A stretch of DNA of 64,000 bases from Tillus elongatus (GCA_964006375.1 OZ023265.1:9953795-10017794); one strand, 5' to 3'; numbered from the stretch's first letter, positions 11,149 to 25,510 are shown. Translations and numbers: made by a program. Notes: generated by a model from the letters alone, not told the origin.

Positions 11149-13690
11149 AGCGGGCATAACAAGATGTTCGATGTCTAGAGACTTGGACAGTAAAAGGGTG
11201 CATTCGCTCTGTTCCCTTGGTAGATCTGTTGGGGGCAGCAGGTGGAGGAACTATGGAAGAAATCTCCTCAGAGCAGTGCCCGTGCAAATATCTGTAAAAG
11301 AGAGAGAGAGGTCACCAACGGCACGTCGGTGAGCAAGGGATAGCAGCCTTTCGGTGAGGGTAGGGTCACCGATGAGACGTATAGCTCTCTTCTGAATGGA
11401 GTCCAGGATGGCGAGTGTAGAAGCAGAAACGGCACCCCGGATGTGGGAGCAGTATTCGAGGTTTGGCCTTATTTGTGAAGTACATAGGTTATAGAGATTA
11501 GCTGGTAAAAAGTATTTGCGTGCCCGGAAGAGGAAACCTAATTTCTCAGCAGCCGCTTCTGCAATTGATGTAACATGTTGGTGTTAAATGAGATTTCGAT
11601 CCACAGAATGCCAACAAATGAAAAAGACTCAGACTTACTTTGAATAACTTGGTTGTTCATTGTGATGGGTCTAGGTCTGGTGTATCCCTTATGAGATAGA
11701 AAGCAAGAATGAGATCTGGTGGAGTTGAATTGTACAAGATTTCTACTTCCCCAGTCCAACATTTTTTGGACATCCACGGAGACAGAACTCTCCATGAGTC
11801 TGCGATCCTCATCTAATTGGGCTAAAGAGACAGGCTTAGAATATTATATATTTGAGTGGAGGGTGCTGTCATCCGTGTAACTGTGAACTAAGTTGGATGT
11901 GCTAGAGAAGAGGTCATTGATGTGGAGAAGAAACAAAGTAGGGGCTAAAGCTAAACCTTAAGGAACTCCTGCATTAATTGGATACAGTTTAGAGGAATGG
12001 CCATCCACGACAACAGAAATGCCCCGGTTGGAACGAAAATGTGCTGTTTAGGTACAGAGTCTGGGTGATATGCCATAGGCCGGAAGTTTATTAAGCAGCG
12101 CTGCGTGCCAGACCTGGTCGAATGCTTTGGATATGTCTAGAGCGACAACCAGGGATTCGCCGTGTAGTTCCATAGAGTTCTTCCAAGAATGGGTTTCAAA
12201 GGAAAGGAGGTCGGCAGTTGATCTGCGCTGACGGAATCTATACTGCCTATCGTGGATTAGACTGTTTTTCAAGAAACTTTAGTCATTCAGTGTTTATATA
12301 TTTTTCCATCACTTTAGAGACGACTGAAAGGAGACAAATATGCATGTAGTTGCTAGGAAGCGCTTTCTGGGGACGAGTTGTACTCGAGCAGTTTTCCAGT
12401 TACTAGGGAATATGCCTCTATTGTAAGATATCTGAAACAGACGTGTCAGGATATGAGCAAGTTCTGGTGCGCATTTTTTTAGAAGAATTGCTGGGATCTC
12501 GTCAAGGCCAGAGGCTTTCCTGGTATTAAGAGAGGAGAGCATCTTTCGGACCTTTTTAGTTTTGAAAATGATATCCGTCATTTTAAGTGTGACATTGGGG
12601 ATTGTTGGTGGTTGAAAATTTGGAGGTGGGTTGAGAGTATAATTGCCGGCGAACAACGAGGCAAAATGTGTAGCCTTACCCAGGGCGGTAGAAAGAATTT
12701 CTTCCCCAGAAACAACGGGTGGGAATGTGCTCTTGCGGATATTATTCCCAATAGATTTAGCAAGAGTCCAGAAGGGTTTGCTGCCGTTGGAGCTTTAGAG
12801 GACTTTGTTTTTGATGAGGTTATTAAACAAGTTTTTTGTCTCAGAAAGAATGCGGACATAGCGGTTTCTTGCGTCGTTAAATGCTTGACGGTTTTCTTGA
12901 CTGGGATTGTGTAGAAGCATTTTGTGAGCTTTGACATTTTCAAGTCTGGCTTTGTCACAGGATTTAGAAAACCAGGGCTTTTGAGTGGCTGAAAAGGTTT
13001 TCTGTGTACATGGAATAAATAACTCCATGCCAGCTTGGATAATTTCGGTGACGTTTTGTGAGACATCAGAGGGGTCATGATGAGAGAAGCAGACAGACGC
13101 TTATGGAAATGAGGAAAAGTAGTCCCGCCTTTCTCCCCTATTCGCGAATTTATAGTGCCAAACAATAAATGGGTGTGATGACTGTGTGACCTCCGGTTGC
13201 ATTGTGTAGGTAGTAGTGACCATGCCGTGGTCTGAGCGACCAAGGGGGGAGGTGACTGATGTCTTATAGCATGCAGATTTTCTATTAAGAAGGAGATCCA
13301 AGGGATTTAAGCTGTGTGTTGGGTCGCGAGGAAAGTAAGTAGGTTGCTGAACCATATTGGCTAAAAAATTGCCGACTGCAAAGACCCCCGCTGCTCTCCC
13401 TTTTGGATCGGTTTTTGAATATCCTAGTTATTCCTTATTATGGACATTGAAAACACCAAGAATAGTTATCTCGGAGGAAGGATATTCAGAAATCCGATTG
13501 TCGGTTTTTTCAGAAAGGTAGTCGAAGAGCAGGACAAAATTGTTGTCAGAAGGTGACCGGTAAATGCAACAGATGAATTCAGTTGCAGATAGGTAGATAT
13601 CTGAATCCATTCTGCAAGCAAAAATATTTAGCCTGCCTTGTACACTAGCGTATGTGAGAATCCATAGAACTAACAATCACGTTGTTGAAG
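11146..13690 (-). pseudogene. CR1/Jockey-superfamily retrotransposon, copy B (longest copy)
   Basis: The longest copy of the family and the only one on the minus strand. It keeps part of the apurinic-type endonuclease: ICCIYRSPSDNNF near 13560, SSEITILGVFNVHN (normally GDFN; the catalytic Asp is replaced by Val), LNPLDLLLNRK and LGRSDHG near 13220. Linker and RT follow: RKASGLDEIPAILLKKCAPE, HDRQYRFRQRRSTADLLSFE, ALDISKAFDQVWHAALLNK, thumb and tail. Many frameshifts are present. The 3' terminus is lost: the protein tail breaks after TSCYARS at the TA array. Inactive, but the best source for this family's upstream half. Confidence 0.85.
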
Positions 13691-14209
13691 TCATGAAAAG
13701 CAATTTAGTGTGCACACTACTTTATGTGGGTTTGCACATTTCCGACCGGCGAATTGTAGTGACGACGTTCCAACTTTCAGAAACTTCCGTAATCAGTTCC
13801 TTCCTAATCCCTGAAGTCACTACTCGATCCGAATAATAATCGCTCATGCTGTTCGTATTGACATATATCGTGATTTCACTCGTCTTATGATTATTCTTGA
13901 TTAATCCTCGAGTTCACAATGCATTTCAAGATGAAGCGTTTCCATTATTTCCTCCAGGATAATGTAATTTATTCAAGTGATATTTGAAAATGTAGAATCT
14001 AGAGTAGATAAGGAATGTAAGTAGTGAGAGGTGAAATGCACTAGCTTTTAGAGTAGACTACAAATATTTTTAGCGATTTAAAAGCTCTATCAAGTGTACA
14101 GTTTTTATATGCCCCAAATCGCACTCAGATATAAGTTTTAATAATAAAAGCTTTATTTATTGTTTGTTTGCTTATAAGTAAAGCAAGGCATATATTATGC
14201 AATGAAAAC
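13691..14209. other. No gene seen
   Basis: Unassigned AT-rich sequence. The right part of copy B's endonuclease may extend a little into it, to about 13840, but the frame is lost. Confidence 0.4.
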
Positions 14210-14566
14210 CTAGCTTTTGTTGACTGTTTCTTTAACGTCGGTCTATTTCCGCGACTATGGCCAGTCACCGACGCCAGGGAGCAGTTTCACCTCACTATTC
14301 TGAAAATTCTGCTGAATCCTTGCCTTTCTGTAAGGTGGGTAGGGATCTCTAACATGCCCAACGTCGCATGGACACGGGACCGACGACTTTACGCCCCGTC
14401 CGAAGGGAGGAAGGTGCAGTCAACTTGCTCTATTACAATGCCACAGCCTCTGTTGGTATTAATGTTACAGTTTGTACTGAAAAAGGGAAAGGAGTACCCT
14501 GGGATCGAGCCCAGTACCCTTCGGTTCAGATGCACACGTCCTCACCACTGAACCACCGAGGCTCTA
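14210..14566 (-). mobile_element. tRNA-derived SINE-like element
   Basis: On the minus strand the first ~74 nt (14566 to 14492) look like a tRNA: GAGCCTCGG as acceptor strand, TGGTTCAGTGG as RNA polymerase III A box, and GGCTCGATCCC as B box within a perfect CTGGG/CCCAG T-stem. The following body carries GGCGTAAAGTCGTCGGTCCC, which resembles the conserved body of several insect SINEs (recalled, not searched). The 3' limit is uncertain. No flanking target duplication was identified. Confidence 0.6.
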
Positions 14567-14820
14567 AAACCAAGCTGAATGTATACATATATGAATAGAA
14601 TGTCGTCTTTAATGCATCAAATATACATATATTTAACAAAATATGCAACATATGTATTCTCCCTGTTGTATATGTCAAAAAAATTCTAAACAATGTTTTT
14701 TAGTGAATTTTCTTTTTAAAAAATCACCAATGAAGAGATCTCAACTTTTGAAAAAATTTCTTTAAATGAGTGCAAACTAGGACCCCTAAAACCAATATCC
14801 GGGGTCAGTTTCAATTTTTC

Positions 14821-14823
<3 letters not shown>

Positions 14824-14890
<67 letters not shown>
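14824..14890. repeat. (TA)n microsatellite
   Basis: About 33 units, internal array of the HINE-like copy, bordered on the right by Penelope-like sequence. Confidence 0.95.
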
Positions 14891-14891
<1 letters not shown>

Positions 14892-14894
14892 TTT

Positions 14895-15509
14895 ATTTGT
14901 TTGCTGTACGTTTGTGATTTTTTATTGGTTTGCGTGGACTGCAGTTTCGAACCGTCCCGGTTCATCATCAGCACGCTACTGACTGTTATCGCTCCTGTGT
15001 GGTCTACGTCTGAGATTGTACGTGGCGCCTACGCCGTGAGCTTCTATTGGTCGGTTAACTGTTCTCTGATTGACTGTGCCTTCGGACTGTGTCGTGTGTA
15101 TCGGTCTCCTCTCTCCGACTTTATTAAGTTTTGTTTAAATGTTTGTACTTGGATTTGTTCTGGAATTAACTGTTTGTTATTGTCTGTTTGTTGAATGTAG
15201 TATTGTTCCCAGATTTCCATTTTTTGTGGTCTTTAACATGTTTCATTAGTTGTAATTGGGTGATGTCTGGTTTTTGGTGTTTTGTGTTGTGAATGTGTGT
15301 AGCTACGTTTGATTTGTAGCTAGGTATGTGGATTTTATCTAATGCTGTTATATGTTTCTTGAATCTTGTTTCTATTGATTTTTTTTTGTCATTTCCTATA
15401 TATTTTTTATTGCATGTGTTACATTCTATTTGATATATTCCGTTTAATTAATGTGGGTTGTGTTCTGGTTTTTTATTTATTTTGTTTATTGTTTTGTTCT
15501 AAATTTTTT
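14895..15509 (-). pseudogene. Penelope-like element, GIY-YIG endonuclease end
   Basis: The minus strand reads GIYQIECNTCNKKYIG near 15450-15400, the GIY-YIG nuclease core with its Cys pair. Then come SIETRFKKHITALDK with the catalytic-region Arg, SNVATHIHNTKH, and after a frameshift MEIWEQYYIQQTDNNKQLI. This is the usual C-terminus of Penelope-like elements, whose product primes reverse transcription in the nucleus. The RT domain is absent. The sequence then carries 3' UTR to the edge of the TA array. Confidence 0.75.
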
Positions 15510-15702
15510 TCTTTCAAAAAAAATATATTTCCGAAAATTACAAAGCTATTTTGATGAAATTTCGTGAACAAGTTGCCTTGTGAAAGACCTTACTACATAC
15601 CAAAATTCAACTTTCTAAGTTTATAGAAAACTGAGTTATTAAAATTTGAAGCATTTAATCAAAAATTACTACCATAACGCACTTGCTGCGAGCCGAACTT
15701 TT

Positions 15703-16231
15703 TTGTGGTTCAGTTAGTGACTACTTTCCAGACACTTTTAATTCCAAGCTCTTCTGGAATACTAATTCAGAATACCAATCTCAGATGTTATTTTTCCAGA
15801 CGAGCAAGATAATTAAATTCATTTGCTCGTAATTATTGGAATGAAAATTTAATTTCCCGTTTGTAAGTGCTCTTTTCGTTATCTAAATCTTCCTGTAATT
15901 GCGAAGGCTTTATCATCTAGAATCGTCTGGTCTGGCATTCTTAAGTAAGCAGGGAGCTAGATGCAGTAGCATTTAGCTGGATATACAAGTTTCCTAGAAA
16001 AGCAGCAATATCTTGTATCTAAGCATTGCAAGAAAGGCGTTTTGATAGCTTTACGAACAATCTATTTTAACTGGTACAGTGTGCTTTTGCCCCCATCGTT
16101 TAAATTAACGATAAGAGCAACAAATACTCAAGGCAATGTAGAATGTAGGTACCATTTATCTTAATGTTAAGAAAAATAAATACTTATTTACAATATAAAT
16201 TTCATCAAATGTCTCTTATAAATATGATTTT
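15703..16231. other. No gene seen
   Basis: AT-rich sequence without open frames or recognised repeats. Confidence 0.4.
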
Positions 16232-16346
16232 TGTGAATTTTCATGAAGAAAATCCACTAATAGAGAGGTATCGATGGTAAGATTTTTGAAATTTTTCATC
16301 AAATGAGCGCGAATTAGGGCCCCTAGAACCCAAATCCAAGGTCAGT

Positions 16347-16435
<89 letters not shown>

Positions 16436-16740
16436 CATATATGTATCTAACCGATAACTCAAAAAATACTTAACAAATCGAAACCAAATTTGGCAATTCC
16501 GCTCATTTTGTTAATAGCTTGGATAAGTTCGTTAGACAGTTTTGACACTCACATATTTTCAGAAAAAAATGCGAAAAACTGTTTAAAAACGCAATATCTT
16601 TTAAATGACTAGAATTATGAAGCTAAAGCTTTACGCGCGCGTAGATATCGTATCAGTTGTCCTCTCTACCAAATTTGAACTTAATCAGTTCTGTAAATTC
16701 TGAGTTATAACCAAATAAATAATAAATAATTCACGATATA
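16232..16740 (+). mobile_element. Diverged HINE-like copy
   Basis: Opens TGTGAATTTTCATGAAGAAAA and continues with AGAGAGGTATCGATGG and the GAGCGCGAATTAGG module, (TA)n, ATAACTCAAAAAATACTTAAC and TAGCTTGGATAAGTTCGTTA. Further modules are degraded and no hairpin end is seen. It belongs to a subfamily with GAGGTATCGATGG in place of GAGGAGATCCCGAC. Confidence 0.6.
16349..16423. repeat. (TA)n microsatellite
   Basis: About 37 units followed by an interrupted ATACAT tail to 16442. Confidence 0.95.
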
Positions 16741-17250
16741 ACCCGAAATTACCTCTGAATGGGTGCCTATAGTGTTAGACAAGGTCAGGCAGATATATCA
16801 GGCTTACGCTGCTGTTGCAAACAAATGCTCCAAATTATACTTCAAACGAACAGCTACATAATATGTTACAATAAATAATCAGCAGGGTTGCCATTTGCCA
16901 AAACTGTCATCTGGATTTGAAGATATCAGAAAATATATAGTAATAAATACAATTTTTAATGAAAGTGATTCAGTTTGTTTAAAGGCAATCTAGAACTACG
17001 TTTCATTATGTATAAATATTAAGTTTCCCATTCTTCAAGGTATTTAAAACCCATCGCCTTTCCTAATTAAATCTGACAATACCAGTTAACTATTTGTCAT
17101 TGTCATTTGTTATTTTGCAAACTCTCAGTGGGAGGAGTTGAATTCGAGGTTATCTTCTTCTTCGTCTTTCTTTACATACCTCATAAACAAATAATAATAC
17201 TCAGCTAATACCTTAGAATCTGAGAATAATGTACTTATTATTTACTTTTA
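16741..17250. other. No gene seen
   Basis: AT-rich, no recognised element. Confidence 0.4.
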
Positions 17251-17275
17251 GTTTTTTGTGAATTTTCATAATAAT

Positions 17276-18631
<1,356 letters not shown>

Positions 18632-18719
18632 GAAAGCGTTTAGCTCTGCTGGTTGTCACCTAACATTTTTTATTAATTTTAGACTCTCCTCATTAACGTG
18701 GTGATTATTATCCCAAATG

Positions 18720-18970
18720 AACAGAGCGAATGCACCCTTTTACTGTCCAGGTCACCAGACATAGAACATCTTGTTATGCCCGCTCTTTTGTCCCGAGGAC
18801 TTCCAAGTTGTGGAATTCCTTACCGGCACATGTTTCTCCTTCTCCTCCGAACCTCCAAACCTTCAAGTCCAGAATTAACAAGCTGCCTCTTTCCTCATTG
18901 TCAACACCCACGGTACGATAGTATTTAGGCTGTAATCCCTCGTGGTGTGTTGTTGAAATTAAAAAAAATA
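18720..18970 (+). pseudogene. CR1/Jockey-superfamily retrotransposon, copy D (3' end only)
   Basis: Only the last ~80 codons: HPFTVQVTRHRTSCYARSFV, RTSKLWNSLPAHV, then TFKSRINKLPLSSLSTPTVR. The family's 3' end and an A-rich tail follow. It lies 90 bp downstream of copy C in the same orientation and is severely 5'-truncated, with sequence resembling neighbouring Penelope-like material around it. Confidence 0.8.
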
Positions 18971-18974
18971 ATTG

Positions 18975-19560
18975 CCGGACAGCGGAAGATCTATCTATAG
19001 TACCGTATCTTAATTGTGCTAAATATTCTTTGAATCTAATTTCTCTAGTGCTGTTATCGGTCTCTTTTTGTTTGTCCGACGTATAAGATCACAATCTTTA
19101 CAACTTATTACATAAATTCCCGATATTTTGGCCGCACTGTCCTTGTCTTTTCGATTACCTAGCAAGTTTTTTAAAGTATTTTTTGTCGAAAAAGTTAGTT
19201 GCGAATTGGCTTTTTTTTAAATGCTATCTAGACTTCTCGTGATTCAGGGTTCAAATGGTAAGCAAATACGGTTTTTTGCGGTTTTCTGTCTTCTAAATTC
19301 CTGGATTCCACCAATATGTTCTTGTTTTATTATTGTTAATTAATTTCTCAAATAGGCAAGCAGTGTATCCGTTATATTCTGCCACGTTCTTAATATACCC
19401 AATTTCTCTGGTATACTTATTTTTACTTAAATGAAAATTAATTATTCTGTTAACTAAAAATTCAGGTTTCCATTTTTTGTACGTTTATATTTTGTTATGA
19501 TAATAATCAAATCTAAGAAAACCTGGCAAAGAAGAAAACTATGTTTGAAAATGTTCCCTC
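18975..19560 (-). pseudogene. Penelope-like element, GIY-YIG end, second family member
   Basis: The minus strand reads AKISGIYVISCKDCD near 19130, then a frameshifted nuclease core where YVGQT is expected. Upstream (19150-19480) are frame-broken pieces resembling the linker between RT and nuclease, such as LLGNRKDKDSAAK. The sequence is distinct from the 14895 fragment, so two Penelope-like subfamilies are present. CR1-like copy D may have inserted in its 3' flank. Confidence 0.55.
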
Positions 19561-20270
19561 TAGTTTCTAACCCATTTTTAGCCTGACGCTAGGCATTTCC
19601 TATACGTTATTACATATTACGTAAACGTATAATTTGAGGAAGAGAAATTAACAGTTTCAGAAACTGTATTTCGGCTTGGTATAACAATAGTGTAGCAGAT
19701 TGTTCGAAAGATAATATGTATATCAGATAGAGCGAGTGCTATTAGCGCACATTAGATCTGGTAATTGCAGTTTGTAATTATCGTATTAGGCCGCACATGC
19801 CAATAGGACCACAATCATAATCCCTGATATGCGGTGCCTATGTTGGTGCCTGTGCCCTGTGCCCTGTTCCTGTTCTACACTATTAACAACTCTTATGATC
19901 AAAATCACTGTTCCACTTCAATTGACCTTCACCAACATTTTAGACATCATTCCCTAAAATATCACAATATTTATTAAAGAGGCCACGAATATTCCCAAAC
20001 TATGCGATATTCGATCTATTCGGCCACTTTTTTTCAATACAGTAGGATCCGGGTTTTACGAGTGGCAGATTTAACTTCTCATTTAACGAGCAAATTTTGT
20101 TGATTTGAATGGACTTGTGTACGAGACAATGCTACAATGTTTCTGATTTAACGAGACCGCTTTTTAAGCGATTTCGGTTTTAGCAAGGTAATTCTAACTA
20201 TTTATTAGGATACACAGATGTGCGAAAATAAAGAAGAGGGCCTCGCCTTTCTGGGAATTTCGTTGGCTCT
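19561..20270. other. No gene; possible Tc1/pogo-type end at about 20037
   Basis: Mostly unassigned. CAATACAGTAGGATCCGGG near 20035, followed by an ACGAG-rich stretch, resembles pogo/Tigger-like terminal sequence, but no matching inverted end was located. Confidence 0.25.
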
Positions 20271-20274
20271 CTAA

Positions 20275-20635
20275 CTTAAAAAAAAATCCGAAAGAAAAAT
20301 CAAAATTTGAATAACTCAATTTTTTATAAACTTAGAAAGTTGAATTTTGATATGTAGTAAGGTCTCTCCCAGGGCAAGATACCCTTTAAATTTTATTAAA
20401 ATAGCTTTGTAATTTTCGGGGAAAAAATTTTTCCCGGAAAAGCCTTTCCGATTTTCCTGGATAACGAACTCATCCAAGCCATTAATAAAAGAAAGGCACT
20501 TGCCGAGTTTAATCGAAATCGGTTAATTAATTTTTGAGTTATCTGATGGATGTTTGAAAAAATTTGTGCAAAGTCTCACCATCGATACCTCTCTATTACC
20601 GAATTTTTTTAAATAAAAAATCACTAATATTTTGG
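20275..20635 (-). mobile_element. HINE-like fragment, 'CATCGATACCTC' subfamily
   Basis: Modules AACTTAGAAAGTTGAATTTT, TTTTCCTGGATAACGAACTC and CGGTTAATTAATTTTTGAGT, then CATCGATACCTCTCTATTA. The TA array is absent; the copy appears internally deleted. Confidence 0.55.
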
Positions 20636-20769
20636 TTAAAGGATAAGCAATTTTTTTTAGCAATGCATTTTTAATCCTATAGTGTTGGAAGGGACCTGCT
20701 GAACTTAGTATGATATCTTAGGCAACACACAATACACAACATATAAAAACATTATGTTCTTTCTTATAA

Positions 20770-21275
<506 letters not shown>

Positions 21276-21559
21276 AATCCAAACAGTATATCCGTCGTGC
21301 TTTAAGTAACCTTATTATGACAAGCAGATACACCATTTTAACGTTTGAAATAAAGTGGTTGAAGTATTTTACATAATATGTTTAATTAATTAATTAATTT
21401 ATAGAATATAACATGATCATTTTCCAACACTCTCCCAGTATACAACACAATATTACTCCTCAGTCAATAAATTCACTTTTTTCATTCTGCTTTATCAAAA
21501 CTACATTTAGTAAATTTTAATTTTACACTACAATAACGACTTGTTAATGCATTCTCCAG

Positions 21560-22020
21560 AGCACACAGAAGCACAGAAACGAGATAAGGTTATGAGCAAA
21601 ATATATAGTAGAAACAATGTGCCATATTTTATCAAAATAACTTATTGTTTGAAAATGTACAAAAATTTTCCGACAATATACCTTAAACGTTGGTTTTCTA
21701 CCAACAAATCTTAGGTTAATAGCAAAATGAGTTATTGAAATTTGAAGCATTTAATGAAAATTTGCTACCAAAACGCACTTACTGCGCCTTGATTTTTTTC
21801 TTACAAACATATTTCGATAAAAAATGCAATAAAATAAGGCTGTTCGAAAAAAATTGTAGGGATCACCAACGATCGACTTGTGGGCCAGCCGGTGATTGTC
21901 AAAATAATTTTATAAGATGCAGCTCAAGACACCCTATAATTAACTTATACCATTTTTTCTCGTCTCTTGTATAATAATAATTATATTCAGCTTTATCGTA
22001 GAAACGCGTCACCCTGTATA
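21560..22020. mobile_element. HINE-like pieces joined tail to tail
   Basis: 21600-21791 is a plus-strand 3' module ending in a mutated hairpin (ACGCACTTACTGCGC). 21795-22020 carries the module next to the hairpin in other copies (CACCAACGA, CGACTTGTGGGCCAGCC, ACACCCTATAATTAA). The join matches the order in the complete copies. Confidence 0.6.
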
Positions 22021-22374
22021 ATATCAGCCCTTTTGTAAAACTTCGATCCTGTATATTTATTTATTTATTCAATATGCAAATACACAGTTTATAAACCATT
22101 TACGTATATTGATAAAATATAACAAACACTGTTTAAGCCACCCACTAACATTAATAAAGGAATAATTTGCACTTGTATATAAAAATTTCCCAAATGACAC
22201 AAATAATTCGTCCACTCAAATAAATAAAAAAAAACATAATATAAACTATCTCATATCATACGGTAAATGTCAGTTACAGCGTCTAACAGACTTGCGCAAT
22301 AATATAAAATGTTACGTTACCACGACAACCACAACTAGATCTCATATAAACTATTTAATGAAAGGCGGTGAAAT
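22021..22374. other. No gene seen
   Basis: AT-rich, with (TTTA)n near 22058-22075. It resembles the 3' sequence of an unidentified retroelement, but nothing diagnostic was found. Confidence 0.3.
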
Positions 22375-22870
22375 TAAACATAAATGTTTCAAATTTGAAT
22401 AGCTTAATTTTCTGTAACCCTAGAAAGCTGAATTTTGGCACATAGTTAGGTATTTCCCAAAGCAATATGTACACCAAATTTTATCGAAATATCTTTGTAA
22501 TTTTCGGAGAAAAAATTTTTTCGAAAGAAAACTCAAAATTTTCCCGGAAAACCGTGTCAGATTTTCCTGGCTAACTTATCCAAGCTATTAATAAAAGAAA
22601 GGCACTTGCCGGGTTTTATCAAAATCGGTTAATTATTTTTTGAGTTAGCGGTTGGATACACTAGGACTAGACGCACATCTATTTTGACTGAGATATGACA
22701 CTAAGGGGTAATAAATTTTACTGTACACAGAACAAGAGAACATATTAGCAAATTTTCATTAAGAAAAATTTGCTATTAGAGAGGTCACGATGAAAAGCTT
22801 TTGAAAAAATTACTTCAGATGAGCGCGAATTTGGGTCCCTAGAACCCAAAACCAAGGTCCGTTAATCTGC
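22375..22870. mobile_element. HINE-like fragments in both orientations
   Basis: 22375-22680 holds the CCTAGAAAGCTGAATTTTGG and TTTTCCTGGCTAACTTATCC modules (minus orientation). 22745-22870 is a plus-strand start with the short inverted pair AGCAAATTTTC / AAATTTGCT, followed by GAGCGCGAATTTGGGTCCC. Confidence 0.5.
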
Positions 22871-24085
22871 CTTTATGCTCAAGTTTTTCCGGTGGAAAAT
22901 CGGGGAAACGTTTTTGAAACCGCTCTATTTTTGTAAATATCAGACTAACTGAAATGAGACTCTACATGAAGTTAGAAATAGTGCAAATAAACCTATGTTG
23001 TTAATTTTAAGCAATTTTAAGCAATTAAAATCCAATGCGTGACAGACAGAATAGTTAATTGCCCGGTGTAGATTGATTCATACAACAGGTATAAATAATA
23101 CATCAACGGTAACCAAACTAAATATATACCAGGCATAACACATACTACCCGACCAACAATCGTGAAATCTCGGTCGCAATTATGGAAAATGACAGACGAC
23201 ATGGAATTAATGAACCTAAAAATTTGCCAAGTAATGGTTATTCAACTGGAGGATTCAATCAATTATTAAAATACACTATAATTGTAGCTTTACGAACGGC
23301 CTCAAATACCGTCTTAGCGCAACATAGATATATTATAACTAAACATTAAATGAAAGGCTTCTCGCCAGAAAACAAATTTATTTAACAATATTTCCCGACG
23401 CGTTTCGACACTCTAATAAGAGGTCATCTTCAGGGGATATATCTAGAATCATAACAAAAAAGCTCTGTCAGAAAAACGTTAGTCTCTCTGGTAGGCAATT
23501 GTGCACGTTAGAGCACAATGGTGGCAATATACTCTCTACAGAAAACGTCAAAGGTTCAAATCATAAGTCACACAGTAAAAGGCTAACTAACAGTCTAGAT
23601 AAAACTGAGAGAGACAATGAAACACAAGCAGTTACAGTACCACAAGCTAAAAAACTTTGTTAATGCTAAAGCATGCAGTTAAAAATCAACTAAATTAAAA
23701 CATCAGAGCAAACTGACAAGCGTTGAAAGCTACAAAAATGCAAAAAGTCTATTATTTGAAAATTAAACACTTAAAGTCTATTGCAGAAAACAGAACAAGC
23801 CAAGGAGTAAAACTGCCAGGGCAAACACCACAAGTTGCAAGCACAATCAAGCAAAAACCCAATGAGAACCATTAAGGTGATGAAATTTATAAGAGATTAA
23901 AAGAGAAAAACAAAATGGAAGCTACTCACTTGATCAATTCTTGAAATTGAATTTGAAACTATACAAAAGGTTCAATAGGCAGAATCTTCATCTTTTGTAC
24001 CAGGGGCTCTGCAACACTACATCTGAATTCGCCAGAAATTTGTCCTCAAACAGAAATCAATGAAAAAGATCGGCGATTTTTGACG
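22871..24085. other. No gene seen
   Basis: Long unassigned stretch. At 23395-23440, CGACGCGTTTCGACACTC followed by GGTCATCTTCAGG resembles a motif common in insect foldback or Penelope-associated repeats. No open frame of note. Confidence 0.35.
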
Positions 24086-24155
24086 TATACCCAGATGGCT
24101 CAGAGACGTCCCGCTTTGGCTCATAAGCAGAAGGTTACGCGATCGAAACCAGCTC
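24086..24155 (+). tRNA. tRNA-Met-like pseudogene or SINE head
   Basis: AGATGGCTCAGAG resembles an A box, CTCATAA is a tRNA-Met-type anticodon loop (CAT), and GATCGAAACC resembles the B box. The acceptor stem does not pair and the anticodon stem has mismatches, so it cannot be functional. No A-rich tail was identified. Confidence 0.35.
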
Positions 24156-24321
24156 AATGAATGTATGTTTTTTATGTTTTATTTTGACGTTTGGAGAAAC
24201 AATAGTGCACATATTTCATACATTTTGAACAAGATCTCATTTTTGTTTAAAATACCTAAATAAGCTTGTCACATTTGTGTCTGAAATTATAATTTTGTTA
24301 TTGTTGATATTGAAAAAACTC

Positions 24322-25440
24322 TGGACGCAGCAAGTGCGTTATGGTAGTGAATTTTCATAAAAATGTTTCTAATAGCAAATATGTTTTTTTAAGAAAGCAG
24401 GCACCAAATTTGGTTACCAGTATAATTTATATATTAGAAACAATGTACCATATTTCATCAAAATAACTTTATTGTTTGAAAATGTACAAAAATTTCCGAA
24501 AGTAAACTTAAATTTTTCCCGAAAAAACTGGTTTTCTGGTCAACCTTATAGGTTAATAGCAAATTGATTCATAATTTGAAGCATTTAATGAAAATTCGCT
24601 ACCATAACGCACTTGCTGCGTCCCGAATTTCTTTTCTTACAAAGATGTATTATATTTCGATGGAAAATACAAAAATGCAATAACATAGGGCGTGTTCGAT
24701 TAAAAAAATCCCCAAAAAAAAAAGAAAATTTGAATCACCAACGACTTATGGGCCACCCTGTAATTGTGGAAATATTTTTTAAGATGTAGCTTAAGACACC
24801 CTACAATTAATGTATACAACTTTTTTTCGTAACTTGAATAATAACGGAAATATTGCGCTTTAATGATTTTTTAAGATAATTCGACAAAAATGATATACCA
24901 TTACACGATAAACTCTATAGCCAACACTACTGCTAAAGTATCAGAGAAAGGGTCTATTTGAAATGAATTTTCTGGGAATATTTTAGTAAAATGAAGGACA
25001 ATGACGATTGAAACTAAGAGCTTAGGCTTTGTAAAACATTATTCTTGAGACATTTTCCTTCCATAGATCATATTAATTTCAGGTTCATTGCCTAAATATT
25101 AACAATTTTGACGTTTAAAATCGCGAATTTGACGTTTTGAGGAAAACCCAAATTTATTTTTCTTTAAAAGCCTGTAATTTTTTTGTCCTTTAACCGACAG
25201 CGCTAAATTTTGGTAGGTAGCTTACATATAACGATATAAACCCGTGTACCAAATTTCGTTGCCCTTACTTTGTTAATTCCGGAGATATAAATTTTTTTCG
25301 ATTTTTTTCGAAAAAAAACACAAAATTTTCCGGGAAAACCCCGGCGGATTTTCCTGGATAACGAACTTATCCAAGCCACTTCAAAATTCAAAAGTCGGGA
25401 TCTCCTCATTAGTGAATTTTTTTAAAGAAAATTCACTAAA
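24322..25440 (-). mobile_element. HINE-like copy lacking the (TA)n array
   Basis: Hairpin end at 24326 and the inverted ~300-bp unit to 24620. Then CACCAACGACTTATGGGCC, the ATGAAGGACAATGACG module, ACGTTTTGAGGAAAACCC and TTTTCCTGGATAACGAACTT. It jumps straight to GGGATCTCCTCATTAGTG and ends GAAAATTCACT at 25437. The TA array and the segments beside it are deleted. Confidence 0.75.
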
Positions 25441-25510
25441 AACATACAGGCGAATTGAGAACCTCGTCCTTGTTTGAAGTCGGTTAAAAAAAAGCAAATA
25501 AAAGATATTT

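Larger units (their letters stand above)
14699..15695 (+). mobile_element. HINE-like copy split by a Penelope-like insertion
   Basis: Starts TTTTAGTGAATTTTC at 14699, runs through the GAAGAGATCTCAACTTTTG and CCGGGGTCAGTTT modules into (TA)n ending at 14890. It then stops at Penelope-like sequence (14895-15509) and resumes at about 15510 with TTCCGAAAATTACAAAGC, ending in CATAACGCACTTGCTGCGAG. The two halves together make one diverged element, so the Penelope-like piece landed at the TA array. Confidence 0.6.

Noticed and set aside
14901..15194. 97-codon plus-strand hydrophobic frame
   Set aside because: Antisense to the Penelope-like GIY-YIG end.
20035..20200. Complete pogo/Tigger MITE
   Set aside because: Only one suggestive end was seen; no inverted partner.
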